DNA of 64,000 nucleotides, taken from NCBI GenBank assembly GCA_028671895.1, contig CM053795.1, positions 11,987,501-12,051,500 of the forward strand. The letters are read 5' to 3'. The DNA is from Oenanthe sinensis (Eukaryota > Streptophyta > Magnoliopsida > Apiales > Apiaceae). The notes beneath the pieces are model-generated. The model was not told the origin of the DNA and searched no databases. It saw nothing but the letters and a program-made list of their open reading frames with translations. Within the stretch, counting starts at the first letter, position 1, and every line of letters begins with the position of its first letter. The position numbers and the translations under genes were made by a program. Below, piece after piece: positions 11,041-23,800 of the stretch.

Positions 11041-13790
11041 AAAAGGGAGGGAGATAAAATAAGGGGTTGCACCTAGAGAGTAAAAATCAAATAAAGTTCG
11101 TGGCTGATTTAAATTGGTGAGATATGGATAGATAATATTAGACTACTTAATAACAAATATTTTTGGATAGTGGATTTTGAATATTTATATTAATTTGAAT
11201 TTTTATTTGATAAATATTATAGTTTTTCAAAGGTTTATCATTTCTAATTTGTTTGGGTATTAATATTACACTTTTCAAAGATTCAGTGTTTTTTTTTAAT
11301 CAAAAGATTCAATGTTTTAAAATATAATTATATATTACAGTATATGAGTTTCAAATATTTTAAATTTCCGATTAAATTTATGATATAAGTCAGAGTTTTT
11401 AAATCATTTTAGTCAATACCAGTACTAATCCGCTATTTAAAGTCTATATATTTGGGATAGAGGGTTTGACACACATTTTAAGACTCTTGTAAAGTATAGA
11501 TGCATAAATTATTTTAAATTATCTTTTCTTCTAAATAAAAATTTGATGTTTAAATATTTATTCAAAAAAAGAAAAATTTTAAAAAGAGTTATGAAACTAC
11601 ACTTTATATACACTTTAAAATGCGTATCAAACACTCTCTCAGAAATGTTAAGAATCAAATGGGACGGAGGGGTATTAAACACTATTAATAGCTCATAGCC
11701 TCATATATAACATGTATTTTGTCGTGTAGTCAGATCTCGACGTGTAGAATTTATAATTATCAAAGAACGATTCCTAATTAACAATTAAATAATACTACTA
11801 CAAAGACTCCTGCTTTCGACTGGTAGCTGCATTAACGTATGATTTAAGTGATCGTAGTTTTATTGCGTAAAATTTTCCCCATATATATATATAAATTATA
11901 ATATTCCAGAAACAATTCCTAGTGCGCAAATGTAGATGTCCGCATATTATTGGACACGGGTAGTTCCAAATTGACCTGCACTAATTGCAGCAATATATTC
12001 CCCCGTGATATATAAGCAGTGGAGTATAATTTCTTTGAAATAAAGTTTTATTGTACGGTCTTTTAATATTGTTATCTAGTAAGAAATTAAGAATATGAGT
12101 TGATTTGTGTAAATTTCATTTAATTAGCTGGTGGCCTGGTGTTGGATGAGAATTTGATCATCGAAAAGGTCAAAAAGTTCGTTCGTACCTGCATGCGAGG
12201 AGGTTGAAATGTACACAATTTTATCTTAATGAATAAAAAAAGGAATAATATTTAGAAAATGCTTCAATATGTTTGATAACAAACTACAATCACCAATTTA
12301 ATTATATATTAATTATTGTGTATGTATATATTAGACGTATATTCTTTTCTCATCATGAACCCAATCATGTACACACTGATGTACGCACCTTACCCTACAT
12401 TTGTGTATATTGAGAATTCGCCAATTTGTCAACGGAATAGTTCCGTGGTCCTTTTTTCCAGGTAGCTCTTTAACTCTTCTTCACTTCTTCATTAAAATAG
12501 CTTCATATTTTAATTTCATCATTTTACTAATAATTTCGAACTGATTTATATATATATATATAACATAAACTAGCTCCTTCATATATAAATCACATATATA
12601 GAGAATATCATCTATAATAAACCATCTGACATGCAAGTGAAAAATATCTAAACCTTAGATAACTTGATCCTATAATTAATTTGGACGAACTTACAAACCT
12701 AAACTAAATAAAACAACTATATTCAAGATTTCTAGTGACCGGTTATGTGGGGAGCCTTTGTAAGAGAACTCCATGTGTGTGCAATTATACTTTTTTTTTG
12801 CTAAATGCAATTATGCTTTCTTGCTTATATGAAGATGTATACTTTTACAACTTAGTAGTGGTCGCTTTCTTGGTATCCTATTCTCTAGGTTTCTCATTGG
12901 AGTCTTGTACATTTAATCATCTGTTCATTATTTCAAGGTTCTCGGCTGTGTCCCTAATGTTTAATAAATCCAGTGGACGACTTTTTTGTCGTTACAAATA
13001 TAAACATTCACATGAAAACAAAAGTTTGTTTTTAAATTAATTTGGTTCGTACGTACGTAGATATAAATTAATCATGGTTTAATATGTTCTTATCTTTTAA
13101 ACCTTTTATTTATAATACTGTACGTAATTTGTTATTAACCAAGTTGGTCCTCGCACGAACATCAAGATTCCGTACTCAGAGTACATCATTTTATGCTCCA
13201 TATTGTGCGGAGATTGGAGTATACAAATGTCTCGTGAATTTGTTATATCAGGGACCGAGACAATTTGAGCGAGCTGAATATTTTTGAACCATGATATCAG
13301 GGATCAAACTAAATTTATTATATTCTCTTCGTTCCAAGTTCCAAATTATCCGTTCCTATGCTTTTTTCAGTCGATCTCATTTCAACTCAAAATTACATAT
13401 ATTATATGTTTGAAAAAAATAATAAAAAATTATATTCTTAGAAAGTAGATGTAATTTAATTTAAAATGTAATTTTTAACTTTTAAAAATTATAAATTAAT
13501 AATTTTTAATTATCAGCCAAAATCTAATCAATTTGACCATAAAAAATCAAACAACACATATAAAAATTTGTATAAAATATTAAATATATATATTATTTCA
13601 CTCACTTCTATATTAAATTAAATATAAAATTAATATAGATAGACAACTCCAATCGAAAATATGTCTTTATAAATTAGGACTAGGACTCTATTCCAAATTT
13701 TCTATCTCGATTTTACCAAAAATTAATTTATAAATTTAGTTATGTACTGCTGATTACAATATTGACCCTAGGAATAACCTCATTACAAAC
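11041..13790. other. Intergenic, SAUR upstream region, no gene seen
   Basis: This contains the SAUR promoter side and AT-rich spacer. A GGGACGGAGGGG motif near 11660 and a CTCTTCGTTCC motif near 13324 resemble MITE termini, but neither could be paired. Short open frames here, such as 12735-13040, resemble nothing I know. Confidence 0.4.
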
Positions 13791-13795
13791 CTATG

Positions 13796-15093
13796 TGTAA
13801 TATCTCATAGTTTTTAGAATAATAAAATAGATTAATAATAATAGAAAAAGAATTAAAATTGGATAGAAATTAGGAATTAGAATTAGATTAGAATAGAATA
13901 ACGGGTTTTCGAATATGGGTCGAATTTGAATCGTAGTAGGTTTTGTTATAGGGTTTAAAACTCTATATATAGATTGAGATCTCCTCGTTCTTTTATATTC
14001 TTTTCAAGCCACCAAGACTAAACAGTTATAAATCTCTCTCGACACAAATCTTGATTCTTTTTGTTCATCTTTATTATTGAAATTCGTAGGATTTCCCATA
14101 CACAACTCAGCTATCTTGTAAAATTCGTAGTAAATTCATCATAAGTCAGAATTCAGCGATTCTGGACTTTTCGGAAAGATATTTTCGTTCTCTATGATTT
14201 TCGTGTTTTAAGTTTTTCTAGAAAACATTGTTTAGAGGGTCAAAAAGGTAAAATACAGATCTGGGCAGATTAGAGATACGAAGAAGTCCGATGTTTGAGA
14301 CGTTTGGGATGTGATGTTCTCGCTTGGGTGTTAAGGATTGAATATATGTTCTAGGATGTTGTTAATTCTTGGTTTGCAAGGTTGAGGTAAGTAAATTTTC
14401 GAAACATTAGCTATTTCATAAATTTTATATTTATACGTATGTAATTTTATTATTAAATTGGATCATGTATGCTAATTTATTGGATTAAATTATGAACAAA
14501 AGAGTTATTTGAACTTCGAATTTTGAATTAAGAAAGAGGATTTTAGAACCATTCGCTTCGTATTGAACCGTTAGTAAATTGCGTATAGTTCCGGAACTAG
14601 ATTTTGGACCTTACTAGGGAGCACTTATTTTGGGCCCTTCGGGGATGGTGCATTATTTTGGGCCTTAGTAAGGGTAACGCGTTTATTAGCATTTGAACTT
14701 TTGGGTCGTGTCACCGGCTAATGTGACCAAGCGTAATGGGATAATTTGTCTAAAGAGTATGACTTAATTATTTTGAATTTGAAATTCGATCTATCTCTTT
14801 GAATATGATTCTGAAAAATATATATGTTATACGAAACCTACTTGATCCTGCTAGTGTGTAGTTAGTTTTCTTACTGGGTTGTGTAGCTCATTACTTACAA
14901 TTTTCAGGTTCGGTGTAAGAAGAAGATGAAGTGCATTGGATTTCGAGGATCTTAGATTTGGAGTAGATTATTTGTTGATTCGTCATTGTTAGCTGCGCTT
15001 TTGTAATAGTTAGCTTTGTAATAGAGATTTGGAATAAATATAATTGTTTTAGATTTTGTAAGATTAATGGCTCGAAAAGGGCGGGCTGTTACA
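13796..15093 (+). mobile_element. Solo LTR (probably Ty3/gypsy chromovirus), 1298 bp
   Basis: The element begins TGTAATATCTC and ends GGGCTGTTACA, giving TG...CA ends. It is flanked on both sides by the same five bases, CTATG (13791-13795 and 15094-15098). It contains a TATA box at 13964-13971, shortly before a CT-rich segment, as expected for an LTR promoter. There is no primer-binding site, polypurine tract or coding sequence beside it, so the internal region was lost by LTR-LTR recombination. Assignment to Ty3/gypsy rests on LTR length, the GGGCGGGCTGTTACA end and an internal TTACTGGGTTGTGTAGCTCA segment. It is therefore less certain than the solo-LTR call. Confidence 0.85.
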
Positions 15094-15098
15094 CTATG

Positions 15099-15484
15099 TA
15101 TGTTTTTGGTAATCCAATATACATGTTTGGAATTTGACTCTTTATTCGGACTTCATCCATAATTATTTAAAACGAATATATAGTTTGATAAAATAGATAT
15201 CATGATATCGTGTTCAAATATATACTTTGCCACTCAAATAAATCAAAAGTTTCAAAGGCGGTAGGCCGATATCTTTTTGTAGTGGGTTCTTGGATCCATC
15301 TTAATTTAAAGGAAAAAGCGTATAAAATCAGATATAAAAAAAGTAATAGCATGCATTATTGAGAAGAATCAAAACTTTTTATGATGGCTTCCGCATAAAA
15401 TTTGTAACTTTGCAATATTTGAATGAATACAATTTATACATGCCAAATTTTTTTGGGAAGATGGATGTTGTTATTATAAGTATG

Positions 15485-15517
<33 letters not shown>

Positions 15518-18500
15518 CGGGATGAAATATATTTTTTTTGAAATATAAATTTATAAACATTTTCCAAAGTATTAATATTTAGTTATATTAAATATTTTTC
15601 TTATAACATATATTTAACATATAAGTGTTATTTAACATTTTATACATGTGTTGAATAAATTATATTTAATTATTAACTTGGTTCACCAATAAGATATTAA
15701 AAATGTAAAATATTAGATCTTTAATATATTTGATTATATCATTCTAAATATATTTTATGTACGGGAGTTCAACACAAACACAAATATAACTAGAGTAAGG
15801 AGAATCTACGGCTAATTTATTTATTTTACCCAAACATCTTAGATTTTATATTTTCAACATGTTTTTGCAAATCTAAGGATTGATACAATACATTTTTAAA
15901 TCAAATTAAGTTATAAAATTTAATCCGTTGCATATTTGTTTCAAAAGATGTACGTATAAACTATATATGATATTATAATAATTATATTTTAAGTGAAAAT
16001 TTGATGAAATTTTACGTATTTATTTATTTCGTTCTCTTATCATCCTTAAATTAAGTTGGATTCATAAAAAAATTAACAAAAACATAAATTTAAGGGGCTT
16101 GGGAATTTTCTACCAAGTAAAATCTATTTACTCATATAACTATTTTTATATTGAATTTAAGTTATTTATGTGTTAATTAAACAATTATTATAAAAATATT
16201 TTAATTATTCATAAAAAAAATCAAATATAATTTAATAGAGTAATAATCATTTTTCAATAGGAAAATAAAAGTTAAAATAATCAAATTTTAAAAGTTCTTA
16301 AAGGTTGTATCAAATTTTTTTTACAAGAACCTCCTCTATATATGTGTGTATATATGATTGTTTATACATATTTTTTACAAATATTTGTTAATATATAGGT
16401 TTATGTATTTTACAGGATAATAGTATAAATTTTACGCCATAAATAGACCAAAATCAACTCTAATTTAATATTATAATAGTGTAATATGTTAATTTAATAA
16501 TCTTATATCAATTTGGTATTAAATATTCATTTAGTGCAAATTTTTGAAATAAATTAAGTTTTTCTTCCTTAATATACATTCGTGTTCACTAATAAAACAA
16601 ACTTATTACTTCTATATTCTGTTATATCTTCACAATTAGTTAATTTATAAAAAGTTTGAATCATATGTTTTGTATAGGCTTTTTTAGCATTGCATTTATA
16701 CTATCTTATAATAAAAAATAGATAATATGTAGTTACTTGATGGTACATAATTTGAATACTAAAAGTTTAGTTGTTCGAAATCTGTCATGAAAATATTAAA
16801 TTTAATATTGATAATATTAGTTGGTCTAAATTTTAAATTCATTAAAAATTACATATATTAGTTGTAATCATGTTAACAATGTTTAAAATTATATTCTATT
16901 AAATACTGTACTGCAAATATAAAACTAATATTATTAACTTTAAAAATAGTAAAAATAATATTGAAAATTTGAATCTTATCAATATATTAAAATTTAATAT
17001 TTATATTATTACAACTGCAAATGAGAATAAAGATTAAGAGTTACTATAATCTTCTCTATCTTCAGCTCCATCGCTTCTGGTACTACACTACAGGTCTATA
17101 GGTTGTAGCATACTAGCATGCATGTTCAGTCACGGCCTCACGCCTCACGGGACCTTGGTTTCAATGCGCACGTACATGGTACATCCACAAAAAAAACAGA
17201 ATTTATATACTTCATTAATCTACATCAAAACAACCTACAATAAATATATATAATATATTTAACTAATAGATAATCATTGTCAGTTTGTCAGGCAAATTAA
17301 AGCATTCTACAAGAGGACAAATATTTATAGTAAACAAATAATGTAAACTGATTTAAACTTTTCGTGTTACATTGACTCGATTTAATTCTGCATCTTTTAG
17401 ATGGCCTATTATAAGGGTTCTGCTGTCGTTTTACAATTTACAAATCAATTAACATTTATATCAACCGAAATGCGAACTACGTACACATGAAAGACCTCAA
17501 TTTTGTTTAATTAGAATATTAGTGGTTGTATGTTAATCTAAAGGGTATTTGATAGATATTTTTATAAGACTGAATAATTTTACATCAGAATGATTTACCC
17601 ATTAAAAGAGTTTGATTTGGACGGATCATCAACGTTATAATTATTGGGGTTGATTTTTTGCACATGAAAGGCCGAAGAAAATTGTAATACAAAACAGACA
17701 AAGTAAATTTTAAAAATATATTCATCAAGCACAACTCAAAAGTTATATTGATCATGATCACATCATACTTATGAGTGATAACTAAATAAAAAATAATTGA
17801 TATAAGGCACCGTATTCTTTTTTATTTCCTTATAACTAATCAGGCTATTTTTTAATTGCTACACCACGTTCTACTAACTTTTCTCGCTAATTTATTTTAC
17901 TTTCTCTTTCTCATTTTAATTATAATAACTTCCCCTAATATCTTCTCCTCATTTTCCATTTATTTATTTATTTCCAATATTATTTTTAACATAAATATTT
18001 ATCAAACTATTTATATTTTTATGTTAATAAATATTTATCATAAATAATATTCAAAATTTATATAATTCTACTTTTAAATTTCTCTAATCAAATTTCTTTT
18101 TCAACTATCATAATCATATATAATACACAATATTGATATATATTCAGAATTATCATATTAAAATAATTACTTTTATAAAATATATATTATATAATTAATT
18201 AAATATTTACTCGGCAACTAATCTGATTTTATATAGAGCGTCATTTTTGTATAGGTTATTTAAAATAAGATTGGAACACATTCATTTCATTTTTCGATTG
18301 TAAGAGCATCACCAATGATACTGGTTAAAATTATTGAATAAAATAATATAAAATATTGATTATATAAAATTTGCTTCCAGGGTTGTGCTTTAATGATATT
18401 TTAAAAATAGTATGTTATTATTATTTTAAATTATTATAAATAAAATATATTATTTTAATATGATAATATATGACGATGTGGAATCTTATGGCAGATCTGT

Positions 18501-20356
18501 AAAGATTGATTAAGTTTTTTATTAAAAAGAATGTTCCATTGAAATAAATAATTTTTTATAGATTTTATTTATAATATGTCATGGAATTTTAACCAAAGGA
18601 TATTACCCGTTGATTCAACATGCGCTAACCTAAATTTCATATGTTACCGTGCAGGTTATGGTCATATTGTCACCTACTATTTGATTGACAATATTGGTAC
18701 CGTCTACATAAATATAGATATTGACTTGTCAGCATTTTTCGACTAAAAGATTATGATTACATTATTCAAAACTCTTTTTATATTCTAACAATGGGTTAAA
18801 ACGTGGACGGTGCTGTATTTATTTTTAGATTATCCTTTAAAATGCGTTGAAATTTTAATATAAGAAAACACGCATTAGAAAAGTTAAGTTCATGTAAAAT
18901 TTATATCCTATATTATAATAAAATCTTATCTGAAATATTACAAAAATTTAGAGGTTCAGTTACACCATGTTTTTAAAAAATCTATTCTGAACTCCTATTA
19001 GTGCTGCTCCTCTTTTCACTCACTCCGTACTGGTCATACTTAAATCTAATATTTAAAATTTTAAAAATATTAATATAATTTTAAGTTTCCAATCTAAAAT
19101 TTAATATTTATATATAAATTTTAAAAATACTAACAAATTAAATGTTAGCGTTGGAAACGTATTACTAAAACTTAATATTTATATTATCAATTAAAAAATA
19201 TTAATAAAGGTGAAAGATTTCATTCTAAATTATTATAAAAAAACTCAAAAAATGCAAGAATTACACAAAGTTGAAATTTCTTTTAAGATCTCCATATATG
19301 TATTAATTTTTAAAATTTAGTACTCCTTCTGGTATTTAAATTTTTACACATAAAAGAAAAATTAAAAATATTACCCTTTAATTATATAATTAAAATACTT
19401 AAAATTACATGTAAAAAATGAAAAAAGGACCCTGAATTGTTATTTGTGTCTAACATAACTTCATTGGCAGTTGTATGTTTGGGCAATATACCCAAATACC
19501 CAATGAAGTTGGGCCTTGGTTGATTAAATATTTTTGCCCGTTGGCGAAACATGTAAACCATGAATTAGAAGCCATACTTAATTTAATATAAAAAAAATCA
19601 TCGCTCCCTCATATTAGTAGAGTGCAATTCAATCGTCTTCATGTCGATCGGTTTTAAAAAATTTCATACTCTAATCTAATTAGAGTGAAATTTTTAGTTG
19701 AACTTATAAAAAATAAGTTTATAATTTAATCCAACTTATCATATTTTAGTTTAAATTAGATGGGAATAATTTATTGACAAACTTAAATCTTATATAATAC
19801 TCTCCCGTCTCAAATTAACAATCTTGTTTAACTCAACAAATAATATGATATTTAAGTCAAACATACTTTGAAAAAAAATAACAAAATAAATATGAAGATA
19901 AAATATAATCAAATGGGATCCCTTATACCTAAAATTAATATATAATAATATAATATTTTAGACAACTTTATAAATTAAATATTTACCATTTAATACTAAT
20001 ATAAAATTATTAGTATAAATATAACTGAAAAAAGTAAATAAGAAAATAATAATCATATGCTTAATAATAATTGTTCAAAAAAATTTCAAAACATTATTAA
20101 ATTATAAACTTATTTAATATAAATCTCATTTCATTTTCTATGATTTTTTTGCCACTTCATTTTCTACGATTTCATTACATTCAAATGAACATTACTTGTG
20201 TGTTTCTTGGTATTATATTTAATTTATGATTGTTTTTTAAAAAAATAATATTGAATGGTCTTTTTTTTAAAAAAATTTAAATAAAATTTAGGTACACTTA
20301 ATTTTGGTCACCCCTACTGTAGATTAATAGATAGATAAGTTTGATTTGATTATAAT
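15099..20356. other. Intergenic, very AT-rich, no gene seen
   Basis: A long spacer with microsatellite tracts, for example (TA)n at about 15485-15510. Unpaired MITE-like motifs include GAGCATCACCAATGATACTG at 18304 and CTCTCCCGTCTCAAATTAAC at 19800. No convincing coding sequence or RNA gene was seen on either strand. Confidence 0.4.
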
Positions 20357-20709
20357 CCCATTTGTGATTTCTTATAAATTGAAAAGGTAACACCGTTTGG
20401 GGTTCCTTAAACTTAAAATAAATAATTTATTTTATTTTTATTTTTATATATTTTTTTTAAAAATAAATATTTTTTTTAAAATTTTAAAATCAAATATTCC
20501 CATTTGTGATTTCTTATAAATTGAAAAGATAACACCGTTTGGGGTTCTTTAAACATAAAATAAATAATTTATTTTATTTTTATTTATATATATATTTTTC
20601 CCATTCAGTCACTCGGACCACAAATTTTCACCCCAAGTATACTTCACAACAAATAAATCAATAGAATTCAATCATAAATATTTATTTTAAAATTTTAAAA
20701 TCAAATATT
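20357..20709 (+). repeat. Tandem duplication just upstream of GOS12, second copy interrupted
   Basis: A 142-bp unit (20357-20498) starts CCCATTTGTGATTTCTTATA, continues through AACACCGTTTGGGGTT and ends AAAATCAAATATT. It is followed directly by a second copy from 20499. The second copy carries an extra segment of roughly 80 bp (about 20597-20675) before its matching AAAATTTTAAAATCAAATATT-like end near 20709. It lies 120 bp upstream of the GOS12 start codon, so it is probably part of that gene's promoter region. Confidence 0.7.
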
Positions 20710-20829
20710 ATCTTTAAAATAAAAAATAAATTAAAAAAAATACATGCATAAGGCTTATTTCCAAAAAATAAATTACACGATACTTTAACTGTGATAACAG
20801 AACAGAGCGATCGGATCCGAAGGGGGAAG

Positions 20830-23800
20830 ATGGCGGGGGATCCGAATTTACAAGAATCGGGTTGGGAAGAGCTCCGTAAAGAAGCTCGCAAAATCGAAGG
20901 CGATCTGGATGTAAAGCTCTCTTCTTACGCTAAGCTCGGTGCTCGTTACACTCAATCTGGTTGCTCTCCCCACTCTACTCCTCTGTATCTATTTTTTCTA
21001 TATATACATTTGTACATTTGTATATGCATCTGTGTAATTTTGATCTTGATATATGTTACATTTCTATGAACTAGCTATATATACTACTGCTACTCGATGA
21101 TGATGAAATAGTGGATCAATTTTTGCATCAATTTTCTACTAATTGTTGTATTCAGTGATGATGAAATGTATGTGTTCGTGTATACGTTTCTATGTATCAA
21201 TTATCGATACGTGCTAGATTTTAGTGAACTCGTTGTTTAGTAATGCGAATTGGTGTATTAGGTGATTTCCCGGTAGAGATGGACCAGTTTTCGACTAATT
21301 GATATATTCAGTGATTTTAGATTTGAGTTTAGGTTTTGTTTTGCAAATTGACTCGTAAAATGAAAAACGTGTGATGTATTGTGTGTTTTTGCTTTTGCAT
21401 TTTATGAGTTGTGGATTAAATCATGGGTTATGTATTGCTTTTGATACACATTGAAGTCCTTGGACTCTCTGCACGTCTTTGTGAATGTTTTTCTTAAGGA
21501 CAAATTTGAATTATGTTTGTTCGTTTATAGATTAGCTAAGTATTGTACTAAATATATACAATAATATTAATTTGTATATAATTTTGTTATTATTTTGGAT
21601 TATATATTAATTATATAGTTCAATTAGATCATTTAAACAGTTCATTAGCAATATGCTAGATTCAAGTAGTAGAATGATGAAAATGATTTGTTTCCTTTAT
21701 TATTAGGATTTTATTTTGTGGTTAAGTTTTTGGAATTTACTCCAATATAAGAAGATGTAATCTTTTATTATTAAAAATATTATAATTCTGCGGTTGGATC
21801 ACCTTATGGTGAGTATGTTTTGATTATTGAATAAAATTATGTTCTTAAATATCCTAAAATTTAGCATATAAAAGTTGAAAAAGAAGAGGTGGGTGAGGCA
21901 TCTAAATTGAAGAAGTCGTGATGAAGGAATCCGACATCGTCATAGTGGACATACCGGTTTTTTAGGTGAAGACAACACTGCCACCGCATTAATATATCTC
22001 ATTTGTTCCTCATGTTGCTTTTGAAGATACTAATCATGGGGTTAAATTGGATGTATTCAAGTTCTATGGTGAGTCATCTTTTCGTCCGTTGATTATTAAA
22101 TTTTATAAAACTCGTTGACGATGATGTGGAAGTGTGGAACAAGATATTAAAATATTACTTTTGCATATATCTTATGTTATTATTTAGGAATATATTTAAT
22201 TGTAATTCATTATAAAGTTTAATTTTACTATATAAATACTTCAGTAGGAATATTTTAGATTATAATAGTGGAATAATTAAAAGAATTTGTTTTCTTTTTT
22301 AGGATTTTAGTTGGTGATTAATTTTCAGGAATTTACTCCAATATAAGGATGTAATCTTTCATATTAAGAAGGCTTTTATTTAATTTGATTGATTATTCAT
22401 TGAGATTATTCTCTCTTGTTATGAATTGGATTGCAATCCATGCAAATCCCTCTCTTTTGCAGTTGAGAAATGCCCGGGGCAGTGGTTCTTTTGCGGTTAG
22501 ATCACCTTAGAACTTGGTTGGTTTTCAACGGTTAATTCACCATTTTCTACCCTTTTCCTTGTTTGATTATCCTGCATCAGTATGTTATGTTTGAATGACA
22601 TGTGCATGGTTGGACTTTATTATAAAACCTATGTCTCACAAATTCTTTTGTCATAACTGTAACTTTGCAGTTCAAATATATCAAGGTATCTTGCTTTATG
22701 TTTTTAAAGTAACATTGGTGGTTTCAGGTTATGTGGACACTACTTCACCAACTGCTGGCTCCGGCAGGTCATGGAAATCTACGGAAATGGAGATTCAGTC
22801 CTTGCTTGAGAAGCTACTTGATGTAAATGATTCTATGAGCCGATGTGCTGCATCTTCCGCTCCAACTACTTCAGTTACACAGAAACTGGCAAGGCATAGA
22901 GACATACTTCATGAGTTCACTCAGGTTATTGCATAAGATAAAAGACCTTAATTATCAAAGTATGCTCCCGTAGTGATATCTGTTAGATACCATGTCCTTA
23001 TATTTGGGTATGCTTAATGTTATATCATATATGGTGTGCAAAAAATGCCAGTGCAAATATCATATATCGTAGTTATCGCTTTGATATCGCAAGATACGGA
23101 GAATTTAAATAATTAGTAAAAGTTAAGTATACTACTATAAGTGAAGACCGCAGGCAGCAGCACATGGCTACAGTTCTTGTAAATTTAGTGTATAATAACC
23201 ATATGTTTTGATCTTATAACCAACATTTTTTCTAAGATAGCATTTAACCCAAGGAAGATAAAATGAAAACGAAAATTTTGTAAAACCCTTAACTAGCTTG
23301 GGCCAGGAAAACAAAACTTACTAATGTAGTGTTTGATCATCAATTTTTAATTGTAGGATGTGATGAGAAATTGTATCACAAAATTGGATATGGAAGGAAA
23401 GGATGAGAATGTTGAAGGAGATGAGAGTGAATGAAATGGTCTAGTATGCGAACTCTTTAACAAAATTAGTAAACAGAATGAGGTAAAAAAATAATAAATC
23501 AGGATCATTGTGCGGAGGATGGAGGATATATTTATGTATATAGGGTTTGTCAGATAAGATTCCACTCCTAAGGTTCGTGTGTGTGGGTGTGTGTGTATAT
23601 ATATTGCTGATAAAAGTTATGAACTATTTGCTTGCAGCTAGTAAACATTTAAGATTCTATGATTGTGTAGGCTTGATAGTCAGCTTTCTAGTTATTTATA
23701 TAGGATATTTTTGATTTTATAGTTTATGTAGATATGTCTTTCCTTTCTTTGCTGTCTATGCTTCACTCTGCACTTGTAATCTATTTTATTTTCCCCTCCC

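Noticed and set aside
12735..13287. Two short frames downstream of SAUR's promoter side
   Set aside because: The products are low-complexity and hydrophobic with no recognisable domain; they are probably chance frames.
18303..18325. GAGCATCACCAATG as a Harbinger MITE end
   Set aside because: No matching inverted end or TAA duplication could be found nearby.
20791..20829. Upstream in-frame GTG start for GOS12
   Set aside because: The ATG at 20830 gives the conserved N-terminus, and plant nuclear genes rarely start at GTG.
21785..22515. GCGGTTGGATCACCTT in GOS12 intron 1 resembles the 3' end of bacterial/plastid 16S rRNA
   Set aside because: Only about 16 bases match, and nothing upstream resembles rRNA. 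The second copy is part of a duplicated intron segment, so this is probably coincidence.
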